Shown here: one piece after another, positions 37,492 to 46,074 of the stretch | How positions within the stretch are numbered: the stretch's first letter is position 1 | Layout of the letters: each line of letters opens with the position of its first letter | The notes under the pieces: model-generated | Told to the model about the DNA's origin: nothing | Database searches by the model: none | What the model saw: only the letters and a program-made list of their open reading frames with translations | Origin: Endozoicomonas sp. ISHI1 | GTDB taxonomy: Bacteria; Pseudomonadota; Gammaproteobacteria; Pseudomonadales; Endozoicomonadaceae | Assembly (NCBI RefSeq): GCF_024606225.1 | Contig: NZ_JAGRPU010000015.1 | Span: forward strand, 1 to 64,000 | Reading direction: 5' to 3' | DNA: 64,000 bases | Made by a program: the position numbers and the translations under genes

Positions 37492-39147
37492 ATGACTGAA
37501 GTGATTGAGATACGGGAAGACTATTATTTGATCAACTTTCAGTCGCTGCTGGATTTCGTTACTTATCAATATGAAGACCTTTTGGTGGATGATGAGAGCA
37601 CTTTTATCAACCACTTCCGTAATGCCTCTGAACCTGCCCGGCGTCTCTACGTCCGTCTGATTTGCAGAAAGGGACCTTTGTTTCGTTCAGACACATTGAA
37701 ATATCCGGAGATATTGGACATAACCCCGGCGGCCCGTGAACTTGAGAAACTGGGGTTAATGGCCATCAATACTGATACTGACGTCTCAGAAATGGTGAAG
37801 CTTGGCACCAAAGCGGAGCTTTTAAAGTGGTTCAGCTCAGTCAGTGACATTTCCTCAAAGCTGAAAAGACCTGATCTCGTTGAACGGATTGTGACCGAAG
37901 TCTCTCAGTCACCCACTCTGCCTTTTGATATCTATGAGCCTCTTTTCGCAGAACAAGTTAAGAATCTACAGTTCCTTTTTTTTGGCAATCTCCATCAGGA
38001 TTTGACTGAATTTGTGCTGCAGGACCTGGGGCTCAATAAGTTTGAAAATTATTCTTTGGAAAAAAACAGTCGACTTTTCAAAACCCGATCAGAATTGAAC
38101 GACGCTTTAAAACTATCACAATTAGGCATTCTCGCTTACGAGGCAGAGTTTGAAAAAGACTCTAAAGCCCTCTGCTATTTACAACATGAACTACCCGATC
38201 AACCTGCCAGCCCCATTCTAAAAAGACGGTTCAGTCGCCTGGTCAACCGAATCGCCAGAGCCTTGGAGCGAACAGAGCAGTTTGATGAAGCTCTGAGGCT
38301 GTTTGCACAATCAAACCTGCCTCCAGCCACCGAAAGAATGGCTCGCATCCGCCACAAACTTGGAGAGATAGAAGCCAGCAAAGCTATTTGCACAACTATT
38401 GTGAACAACCCTGCCAGCGATATGGAGCTGGAGTTTGCCAAACGATTTATCAGAAAATTAAAGGGCGACAGAGCCTCACGAAAACAACCCCGGTTTTCTG
38501 AAAAACACCTTTCCCTTTCGGACAACAGTGAAAGGGTTGAACTTCAGGTTCAAAAACACTTCCAGAATAAAGGCTGGGAAACGTTCTATGTAGAAAACAC
38601 ACTGATCTGTGGATTAGCGGGTCTGCTGTTCTGGGACATTCTGTTTGCCGATATTCCAGACGCCTTTTTCCACCCTTTCCAAAGTGCGCCTGCTGACTTA
38701 TCGACCCCCGACTTTTATCGTAAACGACAAGCCTTGTTTGAAAACAGATTCAGACAACTGGAAGCGTCCAATGTGACCCGGGAGGCTCTGACAATTTACG
38801 AACAAAAGCAGGGCATCGCCAACCGGTTAGTCTATTGGCCTCGACTGTCAGAAAAGTTAATCACTCTCGCCTGCGACCTGATTCCCTGGACTCACCTGAA
38901 AGCGATGCTGGCAAAGCTGGTTTTCGACTTTGCCCATAATCGTACTGGCTTCCCTGACCTGATTCTGTTCAAGCCAGAATCTCAGGAATACCGATGGGTG
39001 GAAGTAAAAGGCCCTGGCGACCGGCTTCAGGAAAACCAGAAGCGCTGGCTTGCCTTTTTTGCTGAACGCGATATGCCGGCTGAAGTGATTTATGTGGATT
39101 GGCTTAAAAGGGTCAGGGAACACCCAAAGCATGTGAATCAGGGTTAA
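37492..39147 (+). CDS. FAN1-type VRR-NUC nuclease
   Basis: This protein of about 551 residues matches bacterial FAN1, a structure-specific nuclease that acts on flaps and interstrand cross-links. The N-terminal FAN1 signature is visible (YYLINFQSLLDFVTYQYEDLL, RRLYVRLICRKGPLFRSD). The central helical/TPR-like region follows. The C-terminal VRR-NUC core has FPDLILF (Asp), WVEVKGPGDRLQENQKRWL (E-x-K and Q) and a final VIYVDW. ATG 37492 is preferred over TTG 37474. It stands alone. Confidence 0.93.
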   Translation: MTEVIEIREDYYLINFQSLLDFVTYQYEDLLVDDESTFINHFRNASEPARRLYVRLICRKGPLFRSDTLKYPEILDITPAARELEKLGLMAINTDTDVSEMVKLGTKAELLKWFSSVSDISSKLKRPDLVERIVTEVSQSPTLPFDIYEPLFAEQVKNLQFLFFGNLHQDLTEFVLQDLGLNKFENYSLEKNSRLFKTRSELNDALKLSQLGILAYEAEFEKDSKALCYLQHELPDQPASPILKRRFSRLVNRIARALERTEQFDEALRLFAQSNLPPATERMARIRHKLGEIEASKAICTTIVNNPASDMELEFAKRFIRKLKGDRASRKQPRFSEKHLSLSDNSERVELQVQKHFQNKGWETFYVENTLICGLAGLLFWDILFADIPDAFFHPFQSAPADLSTPDFYRKRQALFENRFRQLEASNVTREALTIYEQKQGIANRLVYWPRLSEKLITLACDLIPWTHLKAMLAKLVFDFAHNRTGFPDLILFKPESQEYRWVEVKGPGDRLQENQKRWLAFFAERDMPAEVIYVDWLKRVREHPKHVNQG

Positions 39148-39175
39148 TGCTTTAGATGCTTTTTCAGACTAAATT

Positions 39176-39691
39176 TCATACAAAAGTTTCCTCTTGCCCA
39201 TCCGACTCTGGATTATTCCTTCGATAAGGCGGTGGAGGGTCTGCAGGTGCAGTTAGCGTGTCTATTTCTCGATAGGGTGGCGGTTGCATTGAAATAATGG
39301 GCGAATAATTACAGCTACCGGAATTTTCATCAGCCCCTGGTAAATCCTCAAGCACGGGGGCACTTACGGGCTGGTTCGTAACTGGCAAATGCCTCTGAAA
39401 GGCAACACTTGCCTCAGTTATACGACGGCAACGGATACTGCAGCCATCGTTCTGATATGCATTGTAAGCGGTGTAAGCCAGGCAACCAACACAAGAACCA
39501 GTAGGAAAACCGGCAATCAATCCTGTGTAAGTATTAGTTGTTGCGAGAGCAATCAAATTCCCTGAAAATCCACCAAGCGCAGCTCCTAAGCCTGTAAAAA
39601 CTCCACCACAAATCGCGTGTTTTCTGGCACTTTGCGACGTTGGGTCTGGGCAAATGCATTCTACTACGGTTGCACTTCCTGCTGCCTGCAT
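39176..39691 (-). CDS. Membrane protein with two PPxY motifs
   Basis: This 171-residue protein has a very strong ribosome site (AAGGAGGT, 5 bases upstream). A glycine-rich hydrophobic region (about residues 28-75) could form two membrane helices, with several Cys residues on either side (CIC, CGG, CVGC, CSIRC). The tail is Pro-rich and carries two PPxY motifs: PPPY at 137-140 and PPPY at 153-156. In eukaryotes PPxY binds WW domains, notably of Nedd4-type ubiquitin ligases. I know no bacterial family. A host-interacting role is inferred from these motifs and the surrounding accessory genes. Confidence 0.75.
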   Translation of the reverse strand: MQAAGSATVVECICPDPTSQSARKHAICGGVFTGLGAALGGFSGNLIALATTNTYTGLIAGFPTGSCVGCLAYTAYNAYQNDGCSIRCRRITEASVAFQRHLPVTNQPVSAPVLEDLPGADENSGSCNYSPIISMQPPPYREIDTLTAPADPPPPYRRNNPESDGQEETFV

Positions 39692-39930
39692 AACCTACCT
39701 CCTTTAATATTTTGTTTCGTGATTATTTAATTGGACTTAAGTACAATAAAAAAGTTCCTCAGTTTTTTGTTAGAAAAAAATGAATATTTCTCTCTGTCAT
39801 AACCACGGAGCAGCAGGCACTACAAGGTCAGCCGGATAATCTTGTCTGTAGTCTTTGATATGTGAAGTGGCGGAGTTGACTGAGCCCTGAAAGGATCGCT
39901 ATTCGGTGTAACCATGGCCAATCAATGAAA

Positions 39931-40005
39931 TGGCGCTCTCGTAGGGAATCGAACCCCAATCTCAGCCTCCGGAGGGCCGCGTGTTATCCGTTACACCACG
40001 AGAGC
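39931..40005 (-). tRNA. tRNA-Arg (CCG anticodon)
   Basis: Read on the minus strand, the sequence folds as a complete cloverleaf: acceptor GCTCTCG/CGAGAGC, D-arm GTGTAACGGATAACAC, anticodon stem CGGCC/GGCTG with loop CT-CCG-GA, T-arm TGGGG-TTCGATT-CCCTA, discriminator G and encoded CCA. The anticodon CCG reads arginine codon CGG. Confidence 0.95.
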
Positions 40006-40032
40006 ATTAACTAACGCAGCTTCGACAGGGCT

Positions 40033-40072
40033 GAATGCGGTTAGAGTTCTTATCCAGCTGAGCTGCGGCTGC
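40033..40072 (-). pseudogene. 5' half of a decayed tRNA
   Basis: Just upstream of tRNA-Arg on the same strand lies a stretch beginning GCAGCCGCAGCTCAGCTGG, followed by ATAAGAAC. This is the 5' acceptor and D-arm pattern of a class I tRNA (GCTCAGCTGGATAGAGC), but no matching anticodon or T-arm follows. It looks like a half tRNA left by a deletion or an old integration event. Confidence 0.45.
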
Positions 40073-40406
40073 TTGAAACCACTTTACTACAGTGCTTTCA
40101 GCGGAGGCCAATATTACTGATCAGCTTCCTGTCTGTCTATGGCTTTTTGCCGCAAACAGGGTTTTAGTCACTGGTATCTAAAGCTGAACAGCTTTTGGCA
40201 GATTCGTCAACAAATAACCTTTCCCGTGGCAAGAGTTTGCAAAGAAAGCGTGGCGCTTCCATATAGCCAATTGACATCTTTCCCCACCTGAAGAGGGTGT
40301 CTTACGCGAATTGAGGATAATATGAAATCTGATCTGGACAAACATGACACTGGCCTCTATACATAATGCGTAAATCTGAAAGCATCATTTAATAACAAAG
40401 TCAGGG

Positions 40407-40441
40407 ACTCCGAAGTTGATGCATTCCTTTGGAGTTTTTTG
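40407..40441 (+). terminator. Intrinsic terminator or attenuator before the secreted RING gene
   Basis: ACTCCGAAG (40407-40415) pairs with CTTTGGAGT (40427-40435) with one mismatch, followed by TTTTTG. It ends 45 bases before the RING gene and could stop transcription from an upstream promoter. The rest of 39692-40485, apart from the tRNA and its relic, shows only a 14-codon frame at 40322 with GAGGAT upstream. Confidence 0.5.
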
Positions 40442-40485
40442 TAATGCTTGTTCTCTTGATTAAAATTAAAATGGTGTAGCCGTTT

Positions 40486-41031
40486 ATGCGCTTGTTTCTT
40501 TCTTTAGTTTTCAACTTAAGTTTAACAATCAGCATAGGCTACGCGGACGTGTGTCCAATTTGTCTACATGAAATTGACAGTGGTCAGCAAAGTACCAGCC
40601 TTTGCTGCGGACATGATTTTCATGAGGATTGCATAGAGACATTACGATCACATCATCATGATCTATTATGCCCGGTTTGTAGGCAACGATCCCGAGTACA
40701 TCGTGGTGCAAGTTCAGCAGATCATAGAATTTGTTTTGAGCAAGAACCTATGTCACAGGCACTTACCAGACCAGAGTCTCAGGCATCAATGATTGCTGTA
40801 CTACAAAAAGGGCCGGCAAGTCCAAAATTACTGGTTTATGCTGCTCCATTCGTAGAATCACAAAAAGATTTCCCAGCAAGAGACGATACTGGCAGAGAAT
40901 TATACGAAACATTATCTACTTTGTTTTTTCAGCGTTTATCAGAGTTAAGCGAAGCCGATAAATCGAAATATGAAAAAGGTCTTGAAGAGCTCGTGAATTT
41001 TCTAAACGAGCCAGAGACAGAGACGCAATGA
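40486..41031 (+). CDS. Secreted RING-H2 finger protein
   Basis: This 181-residue protein begins with a clear signal peptide (RLFLSLVFNLSLTISIGYA, cleavage after A20). It is followed at once by a perfect RING-H2 finger: C23-x2-C26-x14-C41-x-H43-x2-H46-x2-C49-x12-C62-x2-C65. This is the C3H2C3 pattern of eukaryotic RING ubiquitin ligases. The remaining 115 residues are hydrophilic, with a C-terminal helix (ELYETLSTLFFQRLSELSE). An exported RING protein makes little sense inside a bacterium without ubiquitin, so a host-directed role is the natural inference. The finger would have to fold outside the cytoplasm, which is unusual. Confidence 0.85.
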   Translation: MRLFLSLVFNLSLTISIGYADVCPICLHEIDSGQQSTSLCCGHDFHEDCIETLRSHHHDLLCPVCRQRSRVHRGASSADHRICFEQEPMSQALTRPESQASMIAVLQKGPASPKLLVYAAPFVESQKDFPARDDTGRELYETLSTLFFQRLSELSEADKSKYEKGLEELVNFLNEPETETQ

Positions 41032-41093
41032 CAGCTGGTTTTATTGAGTGCATGTTCTGTAAGTGTTATAGCAATAGTAACTTATCTTTAACT

Positions 41094-41255
41094 TTATAAT
41101 GGCCGACTCCGTCGTTTCATGCTGCTCAAAGTCAACCAGCATTTGAACGTTTTATTCTGTTGTAAAACCAGGGGCCATTCGGTTGCATACTCCCGAACCT
41201 CTTCCAGAGACTCAAAGAGGTGTTCGTTTACCCAGCTGTATCGAACGACTCTAAG
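41094..41255 (-). pseudogene. IS3-family OrfB C-terminal remnant
   Basis: The minus strand reads RVVRYSWVNEHLFESLEEVR then EYATEW, the end of the integrase domain of IS3-type OrfB (RTVRYEWLxxxLFxSLxEVRxxATxWLW). After EYATEWP the frame loses similarity and stops at 41094. There is no start, and no element ends are visible. The gap 41256-41526 up to the cytochrome gene shows only AT-rich promoter-like sequence. Confidence 0.75.
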
Positions 41256-41526
41256 TACCAATGTTTATATTTATATAAAATATACAATAAAATCAATTAG
41301 TTAAACAATTAGCTGATATAACAAACGTTTTGTTCTATAATCCGCGTTGCTTAAAAAGAATTCGGTTACTGGCGGTGCCCTGAGCACACAATCAATAAAA
41401 TCATCGCAATGGTTTATTCAGGTCCACAAGATGTAACCATAAACAGCATAAGCGTTGAGATGTCTGCCGTAGCCGCTGGCTAATTACATGGTGCCGCAGA
41501 CCTTTGTCGATATAGGGGATAAGTGA

Positions 41527-41976
41527 GTGTCTCGGGTAACTCAAGTACGTACGTTAATGGCCTTGGTCGGTGGCCTGTTTTCTATTCTGGCGTTCGCCAA
41601 GCCTGCTGAACTGGATGAAATTTCCCGTAAAGAAGTAGCCGAGCGAATTGCACCTGTTGGCTCAGTGTGTCAACAAGGTGAAGAGTGCGCTGCCAATGTG
41701 GGCGCTTCTGCCAGCACCAGCAGTGGTCCTCGTTCCGGTGAGCAGATCTTCAATCAGTTCTGTACAGCCTGTCATACTTCCGGTCTGCTTGGCGCTCCGA
41801 AAAAAGGTGACAAGGCTACCTGGGAAACCAAACTGTCTGCAGCGGGTGATTTCAATAAACTACTGGCTAGCGCCATCAAGGGTGTCGGCAGCATGCCTCC
41901 AAAGGGAACCTGCATGGATTGCTCCGACGAAGAGATCAGCCACGCTATCGAATATATGAGTGGCCTCAAGCCCTGA
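41527..41976 (+). CDS. Cytochrome c5-type c-type cytochrome
   Basis: This 149-residue protein starts at GTG, with GGGGATAAG just upstream. An N-terminal signal (LMALVGGLFSILAFA, cleavage near KPAEL) precedes a linker, and one haem-binding motif CTACH follows in FNQFCTACHTSG. The distal Met lies in GVGSMPPKGTC, followed by the cytochrome c5 CMDCSDEE cysteine pair and AIEYMSG. It would carry electrons in the periplasm. It stands alone. Confidence 0.93.
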   Translation: MSRVTQVRTLMALVGGLFSILAFAKPAELDEISRKEVAERIAPVGSVCQQGEECAANVGASASTSSGPRSGEQIFNQFCTACHTSGLLGAPKKGDKATWETKLSAAGDFNKLLASAIKGVGSMPPKGTCMDCSDEEISHAIEYMSGLKP

Positions 41977-41998
41977 CAGGCTTTCAGTCCACAGGCCT

Positions 41999-42943
41999 TC
42001 AGGCCAGTGGACTGACGAAACCCTCCGGCTTCACTGCCAGAATTGAACAGTAGATATTGTTCAGAATATTCTCAGCCGTATTCCCCATCAGCATTCCCCG
42101 GGCATGACGGCTCAGAGTTCCCATTACGATCAGATCCACATTAATTTCATTGGCTAAATTCTGTATTTCTCTGGCAGCGCTGCCTTTCAAGAGATGTACT
42201 TTTACCTTGTCAGAGTCAGGATCAATGCCCGCGTCCAGCAGTGTTTTATCCAGTCTCTGCTGGTAGCGCTGATGGGTACTCTCCTGAAGATCATAGACCT
42301 CTTCGTCACCCAACATCCTTAATGCAGGTTGGTTCAATGGTAGATTCCAGACCGACACTATATGCAGCTCCGCATCTTCCTGACTGCTGAGGTAATGGCC
42401 ATGGAGGAGCAGACTTCTATTGAGGGCCAATGCATCACTGTCCGGATCACCAACATCGACCGCTACCAGAATTCTACCAGTGAAATCAGGTAACTGATCC
42501 CTGCAGGCCATCATCAATACGGGAACCGGACATTTTCTCAGCAATGCGAGATCATTACCCGTTAACTGATTACGAACCAGTGCCCCGCTAGGATCCGCGA
42601 GTTTGATGACCAAATCCACACCGAACTCTTCAATCAAACCCGCGATGAGCTGTCTGGGCTTGCCAGCGACAATATGAACTTCAGCATCAATGCCTTCTTC
42701 CCATGCCAGCTGCCTGAGCTTTTCGGCATCCAGCTCCAGCTGTTTTTTCATAACGGCCTCAAGCTTGCCTTCCAGAGGGATAAACTGAAGCTTGCGCATG
42801 ACTTCCAGGCTTTGATCAAAAAAGGCCATGATCAGTCTGGCGTTATTGTCAGCTACCAGCCTGAAGGCCTGTCTTAACTCGAGTTCGCTGGTATGGCTTC
42901 CGGTGATGGCAACCATAACGGTCTTGAAGGCATGCATTGTCAA
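41999..42943 (-). CDS. uspE: Tandem-domain universal stress protein (UspE-like)
   Basis: This 314-residue protein consists of two Usp domains. The second ends with the nucleotide-binding style motif IVMGTLSRHARGMLMGNTAENIL, followed by LNNIYCSILAVKPEGF, typical of UspE. The first is degenerate (VDLVIKLADPSG in place of the G-x2-G-x9-G pattern). It would act in stress survival. It is transcribed in the same direction as, and just downstream of, the LysE/PhzF pair. Confidence 0.88.
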   Translation of the reverse strand: MTMHAFKTVMVAITGSHTSELELRQAFRLVADNNARLIMAFFDQSLEVMRKLQFIPLEGKLEAVMKKQLELDAEKLRQLAWEEGIDAEVHIVAGKPRQLIAGLIEEFGVDLVIKLADPSGALVRNQLTGNDLALLRKCPVPVLMMACRDQLPDFTGRILVAVDVGDPDSDALALNRSLLLHGHYLSSQEDAELHIVSVWNLPLNQPALRMLGDEEVYDLQESTHQRYQQRLDKTLLDAGIDPDSDKVKVHLLKGSAAREIQNLANEINVDLIVMGTLSRHARGMLMGNTAENILNNIYCSILAVKPEGFVSPLA

Positions 42944-42947
42944 CCCC

Positions 42948-43568
42948 TCATAAGATCATCTCACCAATAACCGGAATAATAGACAGCACCAGTAAAAGCG
43001 CCATAGCGATGTTAAACGCCCTTTGATAAGACGACTGTTGCAACATCTTATTCAGACGAACACCGAAGAATAACCATACACCTACACAGGGAACCGCAGC
43101 GACCAGAAAGGCCAGCGCAATGACAAGCACTTGCAGAAACACATCTCCGGACACCGTTGTGTAAGCAGCCACGGCACCTGTCGCCATAATCCATGCTTTC
43201 GGGTTTACCCATTGAAACAGGGCTGACTGTATAAAAGTCAGTGGTCTGGATCTGCCGCCATTGAGATCGACAGGTGAAGACTTTGCAATGAGCCAGGCAA
43301 GGTACAGAAGATAAGCGACACCCAGAACCTTGATGATATCGTGCAGAACCGGAAAAAGATCAAACACCGCCCCCAGCCCCAACCCCACAAACAGCACCAT
43401 CAAAGGAAAGCCCAGACAGATGCCTAAAAAGTGAGGGATGCTCTGCCGGGTACCATAATTCATACCTGAGGTCATGATCATGACATTATTGGGTCCCGGG
43501 GTAATCGTACTGGAAAAAGCAAAAGCCAGCAGGGGCCACAAAACAACACTTAACTCACCACTCATCAT
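42948..43568 (-). CDS. LysE/RhtB-family amino-acid exporter
   Basis: This 206-residue membrane protein carries the family start FAFSSTITPGPNNVMIMTSGMNYG and about six helices. LysE/RhtB proteins export amino acids or their derivatives. The start overlaps the stop of the PhzF gene by four bases (ATGA), so the two are coupled. The pair lies divergent to a MocR-type regulator with a palindromic control region, a common arrangement for induced amine or amino-acid handling. Confidence 0.9.
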   Translation of the reverse strand: MMSGELSVVLWPLLAFAFSSTITPGPNNVMIMTSGMNYGTRQSIPHFLGICLGFPLMVLFVGLGLGAVFDLFPVLHDIIKVLGVAYLLYLAWLIAKSSPVDLNGGRSRPLTFIQSALFQWVNPKAWIMATGAVAAYTTVSGDVFLQVLVIALAFLVAAVPCVGVWLFFGVRLNKMLQQSSYQRAFNIAMALLLVLSIIPVIGEMIL

Positions 43569-44371
43569 AAGCCTCCTGTAACGTTTATCAGGCCTTTCAG
43601 GTAGAGTACAGCGCGACCACGCAGCAAAACCCTGTCCTCACACCATTCACACTCCAGTTGCCCTGTTCTCGGGGAAATTTGTTCAGCTTTGAGTGTTCTT
43701 TTGCCCAATAGTTCAGACCAGTAAGGAGTTAGCATAGTATGAGCTGATCCAGTGACCGGATCTTCTTTTATGGCGACCTCAGGTCCGCCAAACCAGCGGG
43801 AGACGAAATCCACACCCACTCTTTCCGAACGAGCAGAAATAACCACACCGCGCACCCTGCTGTTCTTCAGGCCGGTGAAGTCCAGGTTCAGACTGGCTAC
43901 TGTTTCTTCATTGGGAGCAACAATTAACAGATCATCTTTATTGAATCCGGAATCCAACGCTTCAAAGGGAAGCTGTTTTGCAACTTCTTCTGGAATGGGC
44001 TCATGAGCAAAGGAAGCCGCCGGAAAATCCAGTTCAATCAGGTCTTCTTTGAATCTGACGTTTAAAAGGCCGGATAAACTATCAAAAGATAACTCTTCTG
44101 ATTGATCTCCCAGCTCATGTCGGATCACATAACTGGCTGCCAGTGTCGCATGCCCACACAGACTGACCTCTGCACCCGGTGTGAACCAGCGAATGTAATA
44201 ACGTCCATCCGCGCCAGCAATAAAGGCTGTTTCTGAAAGGTTATTTTCCAGAGCTATGCTTTGCATCAGTTCATCAGACAGCATCTCTTCGACCGGGCAG
44301 ATAGCAGCTGGATTACCTCGGAACAGTTCACTGGTAAAAGCATCGACCTGATAGATGGGAAGCACTTTCAT
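43565..44371 (-). CDS. PhzF-family epimerase/isomerase
   Basis: This 268-residue protein is a PhzF/YddE-type isomerase: YQVDAFTSELFRGNPAAICP at the start, the active-site Glu in LENNLSETAFI, RWFTPGAEVSLCGHATLAAS, and EDPVTGSAHTMLTPYW. The family isomerises small acidic substrates. The substrate is unknown. It is the first gene of the coupled PhzF-LysE unit reading away from the MocR-type regulator. Confidence 0.93.
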   Translation of the reverse strand: MKVLPIYQVDAFTSELFRGNPAAICPVEEMLSDELMQSIALENNLSETAFIAGADGRYYIRWFTPGAEVSLCGHATLAASYVIRHELGDQSEELSFDSLSGLLNVRFKEDLIELDFPAASFAHEPIPEEVAKQLPFEALDSGFNKDDLLIVAPNEETVASLNLDFTGLKNSRVRGVVISARSERVGVDFVSRWFGGPEVAIKEDPVTGSAHTMLTPYWSELLGKRTLKAEQISPRTGQLECEWCEDRVLLRGRAVLYLKGLINVTGGL

Positions 44372-44532
44372 TGTTCATTCCTTTCTTATGTTGCCTGGTG
44401 AAAAGCGATTTACACTCTCTTGTTTTGCTTGCCTTTGCTTTCAACGTTGGCGGCCCTGACCAACCCTTTTTAAACGATTATTGTCGTATGCTTGCTTCTG
44501 CATAGCTGAAAGTTCCAATGATTCACGCATAA

Positions 44533-44548
44533 ATTGTCACCATACAAT
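44533..44548. promoter_or_regulatory. Operator-like palindrome, site 1 (MocR control region)
   Basis: ATTGTCACCATACAAT is an inverted repeat (ATTGT-n6-ACAAT) in the divergent PhzF/MocR intergenic region. It nearly matches a second copy 83 bases away. MocR regulators commonly bind two spaced sites. A further half-like copy, ATTGTCGTATG, begins at 44480. Confidence 0.7.
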
Positions 44549-44615
44549 TTTATTTTTATTTTACTTTTCCATTTGATTGCAGTGTAGAGGGTGCTTAGAA
44601 TCGATCAACTCTTTT

Positions 44616-44632
44616 ATTGTCACCATGACAAT
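44616..44632. promoter_or_regulatory. Operator-like palindrome, site 2 (MocR control region)
   Basis: ATTGTCACCATGACAAT is a longer inverted repeat (ATTGTC-n5-GACAAT), ending 20 bases before the regulator's start codon. That position suits autoregulation. It shares ATTGTCACCAT with site 1, in the same orientation. Confidence 0.75.
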
Positions 44633-44652
44633 CATGCAAAAAAACTAAATCT

Positions 44653-46050
44653 ATGATCGACTGGCAACCAAATCTGGATCGATTTTCCGGACCCAAATAC
44701 AAAGCTTTGGCTGACGCCATAGAAGAGGCCATAACAGGGGGAGAGCTGAATAGTGGCGATCGACTGCCCACACATCGCTCTCTGTCTGACCAACTGGGCG
44801 TCACCGTCGGGACAATTACACGTGGCTACGCTGAAGCTGAACGACGACGGCTTGTTACCGCAAGAGTGGGAAGCGGTACTTTTGTTCTTGGTAAGGTCTG
44901 GAATAAAAGAGACTTCTCAATTCCGCAGCCCCGGCCATCCGACCTGATCGACCTCAGCCTCAGTTTGCCTGTCCCGGCCAGCCGAGAGCAGATTCTGGCC
45001 AATAGCCTGAGTTCAGTGGCCGAAAAATGGCAACAACTTTCATCTTTACTGGACTACCACCCGGAAACGGGCATCTCCCGGCATCGTGAAACCATGGTGC
45101 GCTGGATGCGCTATCACGGTATGGAAGCGGAATCAGACAACATTCTGATAACATCCGGTGGACAGAACGCCAATATGCTCACTCTCCAGGGACTGCTGAG
45201 GCCCGGAGATGTTATCGCATCAGAACATTTGACCTACCGCGGATTTATTAATGCTGCCAGACAGTGGCAGCTTCGCCATATCGGGTTGGCCATGGACCAG
45301 CATGGTCTGACGCCTCAGTCGCTGGACCAATGTTGCCATCAATTCAAACCGCGCCTTCTTTATCTGATGCCAAACCTTCAGAACCCAACGGCCACTTTGA
45401 TGCCACTGGCCAGACGTCAGGAAATTCTGGACGTTGCTGCTGTGCATAATCTTGTGATTCTGGAAGACGATGTGCAGTTTATTCCGCCTGAAGAGCGGTT
45501 ACCATCTCTCTACAGTCTTGCCCCGGAACGGGTGGTTTATACTACGAGCTTTTCCAAATCTCTGGCAGGAGGGCTGAGAGTCGGTTTTATTTGCAGCCCG
45601 GAAGACCTTAACCAGAAAATCAGGATCGCCATGCAAAACAACTGCTGGAGCACTCCCCCGCTGATGTCAGAAGTAGTAACAGAATGGATTGACTCCGGAG
45701 AAGCCCGGCAACTGACAGTCTGGCAGCGGGAAGAAATTCTGTACCGGCAGCACATTTTGGAAGAAACTATCGGGCATCTGGATATCCAGTCACAGCCTTA
45801 CAGTTTTTATGCCTGGCTCAAGCTGCCGGAACCCTGGCGGGCAGAAACATTTGTCCAACAGCTGGAAAGTAAAAATGTTAAAGTGCTGCACTCTGAAGTG
45901 TTTGCGGTTGGCAGCTCGGCTGCACCTCAGGCCGTCAGAATCTGCATCAGCAGTCCATCATCAAGAGATCAACTCAGAAGAGGTCTGGAAACTATCAGCG
46001 CAATGCTGGCCTCTGAACCCAACCCTGTTTTAAGACCCATTGTCTTTTAA
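44653..46050 (+). CDS. MocR/GntR-type regulator with PLP aminotransferase domain
   Basis: This 465-residue protein has an N-terminal winged helix of GntR type (YKALADAIEEAITGGELNSG, then RLPTHRSLSDQLGVTVGTITRGY). It is joined to an aminotransferase-like domain with the PLP lysine in the segment TTSFSKSLAGGLRVGF and the asparagine/aspartate site NLQNPTATLM...VILEDD. MocR proteins sense PLP or PLP-amino-acid adducts. From the layout it probably controls the divergent PhzF-LysE pair and itself through the two palindromes upstream. Confidence 0.93.
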   Translation: MIDWQPNLDRFSGPKYKALADAIEEAITGGELNSGDRLPTHRSLSDQLGVTVGTITRGYAEAERRRLVTARVGSGTFVLGKVWNKRDFSIPQPRPSDLIDLSLSLPVPASREQILANSLSSVAEKWQQLSSLLDYHPETGISRHRETMVRWMRYHGMEAESDNILITSGGQNANMLTLQGLLRPGDVIASEHLTYRGFINAARQWQLRHIGLAMDQHGLTPQSLDQCCHQFKPRLLYLMPNLQNPTATLMPLARRQEILDVAAVHNLVILEDDVQFIPPEERLPSLYSLAPERVVYTTSFSKSLAGGLRVGFICSPEDLNQKIRIAMQNNCWSTPPLMSEVVTEWIDSGEARQLTVWQREEILYRQHILEETIGHLDIQSQPYSFYAWLKLPEPWRAETFVQQLESKNVKVLHSEVFAVGSSAAPQAVRICISSPSSRDQLRRGLETISAMLASEPNPVLRPIVF

Positions 46051-46074
46051 ATAGCCTATTGAATGGTTTTTTAG

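Noticed and set aside
41119-41304. 61-codon plus-strand frame
   Set aside because: It is antisense to the IS3 OrfB remnant, which explains the region better.
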